This document shows positions 5,527 to 6,183 of a stretch of DNA of 6,183 nt, piece after piece. The position numbers and the translations under genes are program-made. The notes beneath the pieces are model-generated. The model worked only from the letters and a program-made list of their open reading frames with translations, was not told where the DNA came from and ran no database searches. Source of the stretch: Bacteroidales bacterium (lineage in GTDB: Bacteria > Bacteroidota > Bacteroidia > Bacteroidales > UBA932); assembly GCA_017631875.1 (NCBI GenBank), contig JAGBSL010000050.1, positions 1-6,183 of the forward strand. Direction: 5' to 3'. The first letter of the stretch is position 1, and each line of letters opens with the position of its first letter.

Positions 5527-6129
5527 ATGCGTGTTTTAAAATCAATATGTAAGGCAATTCTTACTCTATTTGTTATAGGCTTCGTCAATGGATGCATATA
5601 TGTCTTTGCACTTCAGGAAAAGACAATGGATAAGATAAAGAATGGTGCCAGAGTATCTTTTTACGAAAAATGCAGCATCTATACAATGCACATGGCCGTC
5701 TATATGTTTGGATGGCCACTATCACCCGAGGCCGCCAGCGAGATCTTCAAAATGTCATTCCCATGGAATAGAGAAAAGACTGTTTTTAGAGAGAATGACT
5801 TCTTTATGGAATCCCCGACCGTCCAGAAAGCCCTGAAGGGTTTACAGGATGGACAAAGGAAGAGGATAGCGTTCAAGGCGGAAACAGCTTACAACACTGC
5901 CAGTCCCGACCACAGAGTCGCTCTCGGTGTCAATCCCGGCTATCTATACAAGAAAGATGGAAAGGTGTATCTCGAGTCATATGCACACTACCCATATTAC
6001 AGTGCAACCCCTATAACGATATTCGGATCGAAGATCATCATTCATGAAGGATTGTTCCATTATCTTGAAAATATTGGATGGATGCACCCGTATACTATGA
6101 CATGGTGGTGCAACAATGCAGACTTGTGA
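5527..6129 (+). CDS. Unrecognised exported or membrane-anchored protein
   Basis: The 200-residue product begins with basic residues and a hydrophobic segment (about 7-28), so it is probably anchored in or exported across the inner membrane. VNGC at 20-23 weakly resembles a lipobox (cysteine 23), but asparagine at -2 is unusual and the hydrophobic run continues beyond it. The rest is a soluble domain rich in aromatic residues, with MFGWPLSPEAASEIF (60-74), a YLYKKDGKVYLESYAHYPYY segment (139-158) and an IIHEGLFHYLENIGWMHP tail (171-188). I do not recognise the family. It lies downstream of the YkuD_2-like gene on the same strand with a 194-bp gap, so a shared envelope role is possible but not shown. 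The ATG at 5527 follows A/T-rich sequence and places the hydrophobic segment correctly at the N terminus. Confidence 0.75.
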   Translation: MRVLKSICKAILTLFVIGFVNGCIYVFALQEKTMDKIKNGARVSFYEKCSIYTMHMAVYMFGWPLSPEAASEIFKMSFPWNREKTVFRENDFFMESPTVQKALKGLQDGQRKRIAFKAETAYNTASPDHRVALGVNPGYLYKKDGKVYLESYAHYPYYSATPITIFGSKIIIHEGLFHYLENIGWMHPYTMTWWCNNADL

Positions 6130-6183
6130 CTCACCCCGATCTCGCATGAAGCATCTCATCGTAACAAAAATCCCATCGAATTG

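Noticed and set aside
6146..6183. ATG opening a frame (MKHLIVTKIPSN) that runs off the right edge
   Set aside because: Only 12 codons are visible, 16 bp after the previous stop; a real gene start cannot be told from chance.

Overview
The window looks like chromosomal DNA from a member of the Bacteroidetes, probably Bacteroidales. Four things suggest this: a bacterial glutaminyl-tRNA synthetase, a CreD protein, a YkuD_2-type L,D-transpeptidase-like protein, and start codons preceded by A/T-rich sequence rather than Shine-Dalgarno motifs. One good match to the Bacteroidetes promoter (TANNTTTG with an upstream T-rich -33 box) agrees. The assignment rests on these features only; no search was run.

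Layout. glnS (7-1677, +) converges on a two-gene minus-strand operon: a stand-alone LytTR DNA-binding protein (2778-3143) and a single-pass membrane protein whose outer part resembles the phosphodiester glycosidase (NAGPA) family (1919-2785). The operon is transcribed right to left and the two reading frames overlap by 8 bp. The 241-bp convergent gap (1678-1918) is almost entirely secondary structure. It holds a 131-bp element bounded by a perfect 23-bp inverted repeat with two inner hairpins, then four hairpins in a row.

The divergent gap between the LytTR gene and creD (3397-4653, +) holds a perfect 50-bp tandem duplication (3141-3240), each unit carrying a 17-bp hairpin, and a predicted promoter for the LytTR operon. 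The same hairpin, with one base changed in the loop and opposite orientation, sits beyond the operon's other end (1861-1877). A strong hairpin follows creD. Then come a small membrane-anchored YkuD_2-like protein (4751-5332, +), a doubtful 43-residue ORF (5377-5508, +) and an unrecognised membrane-anchored or exported protein (5527-6129, +).

How the genes may work together. Apart from glnS, the recognisable genes concern the cell envelope: CreD, a possible peptidoglycan cross-linking enzyme, and a LytTR regulator encoded with a membrane partner. Operons pairing a LytTR regulator with a membrane inhibitor are known elsewhere (LytTR regulatory systems such as HdrRM and BrsRM of Streptococcus mutans). 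The most interesting hypothesis is that this pair is a similar system with an unusual glycosidase-like sensor, acting on the repeat-bearing divergent region and perhaps on creD. That is inference from layout, not shown by the sequence.
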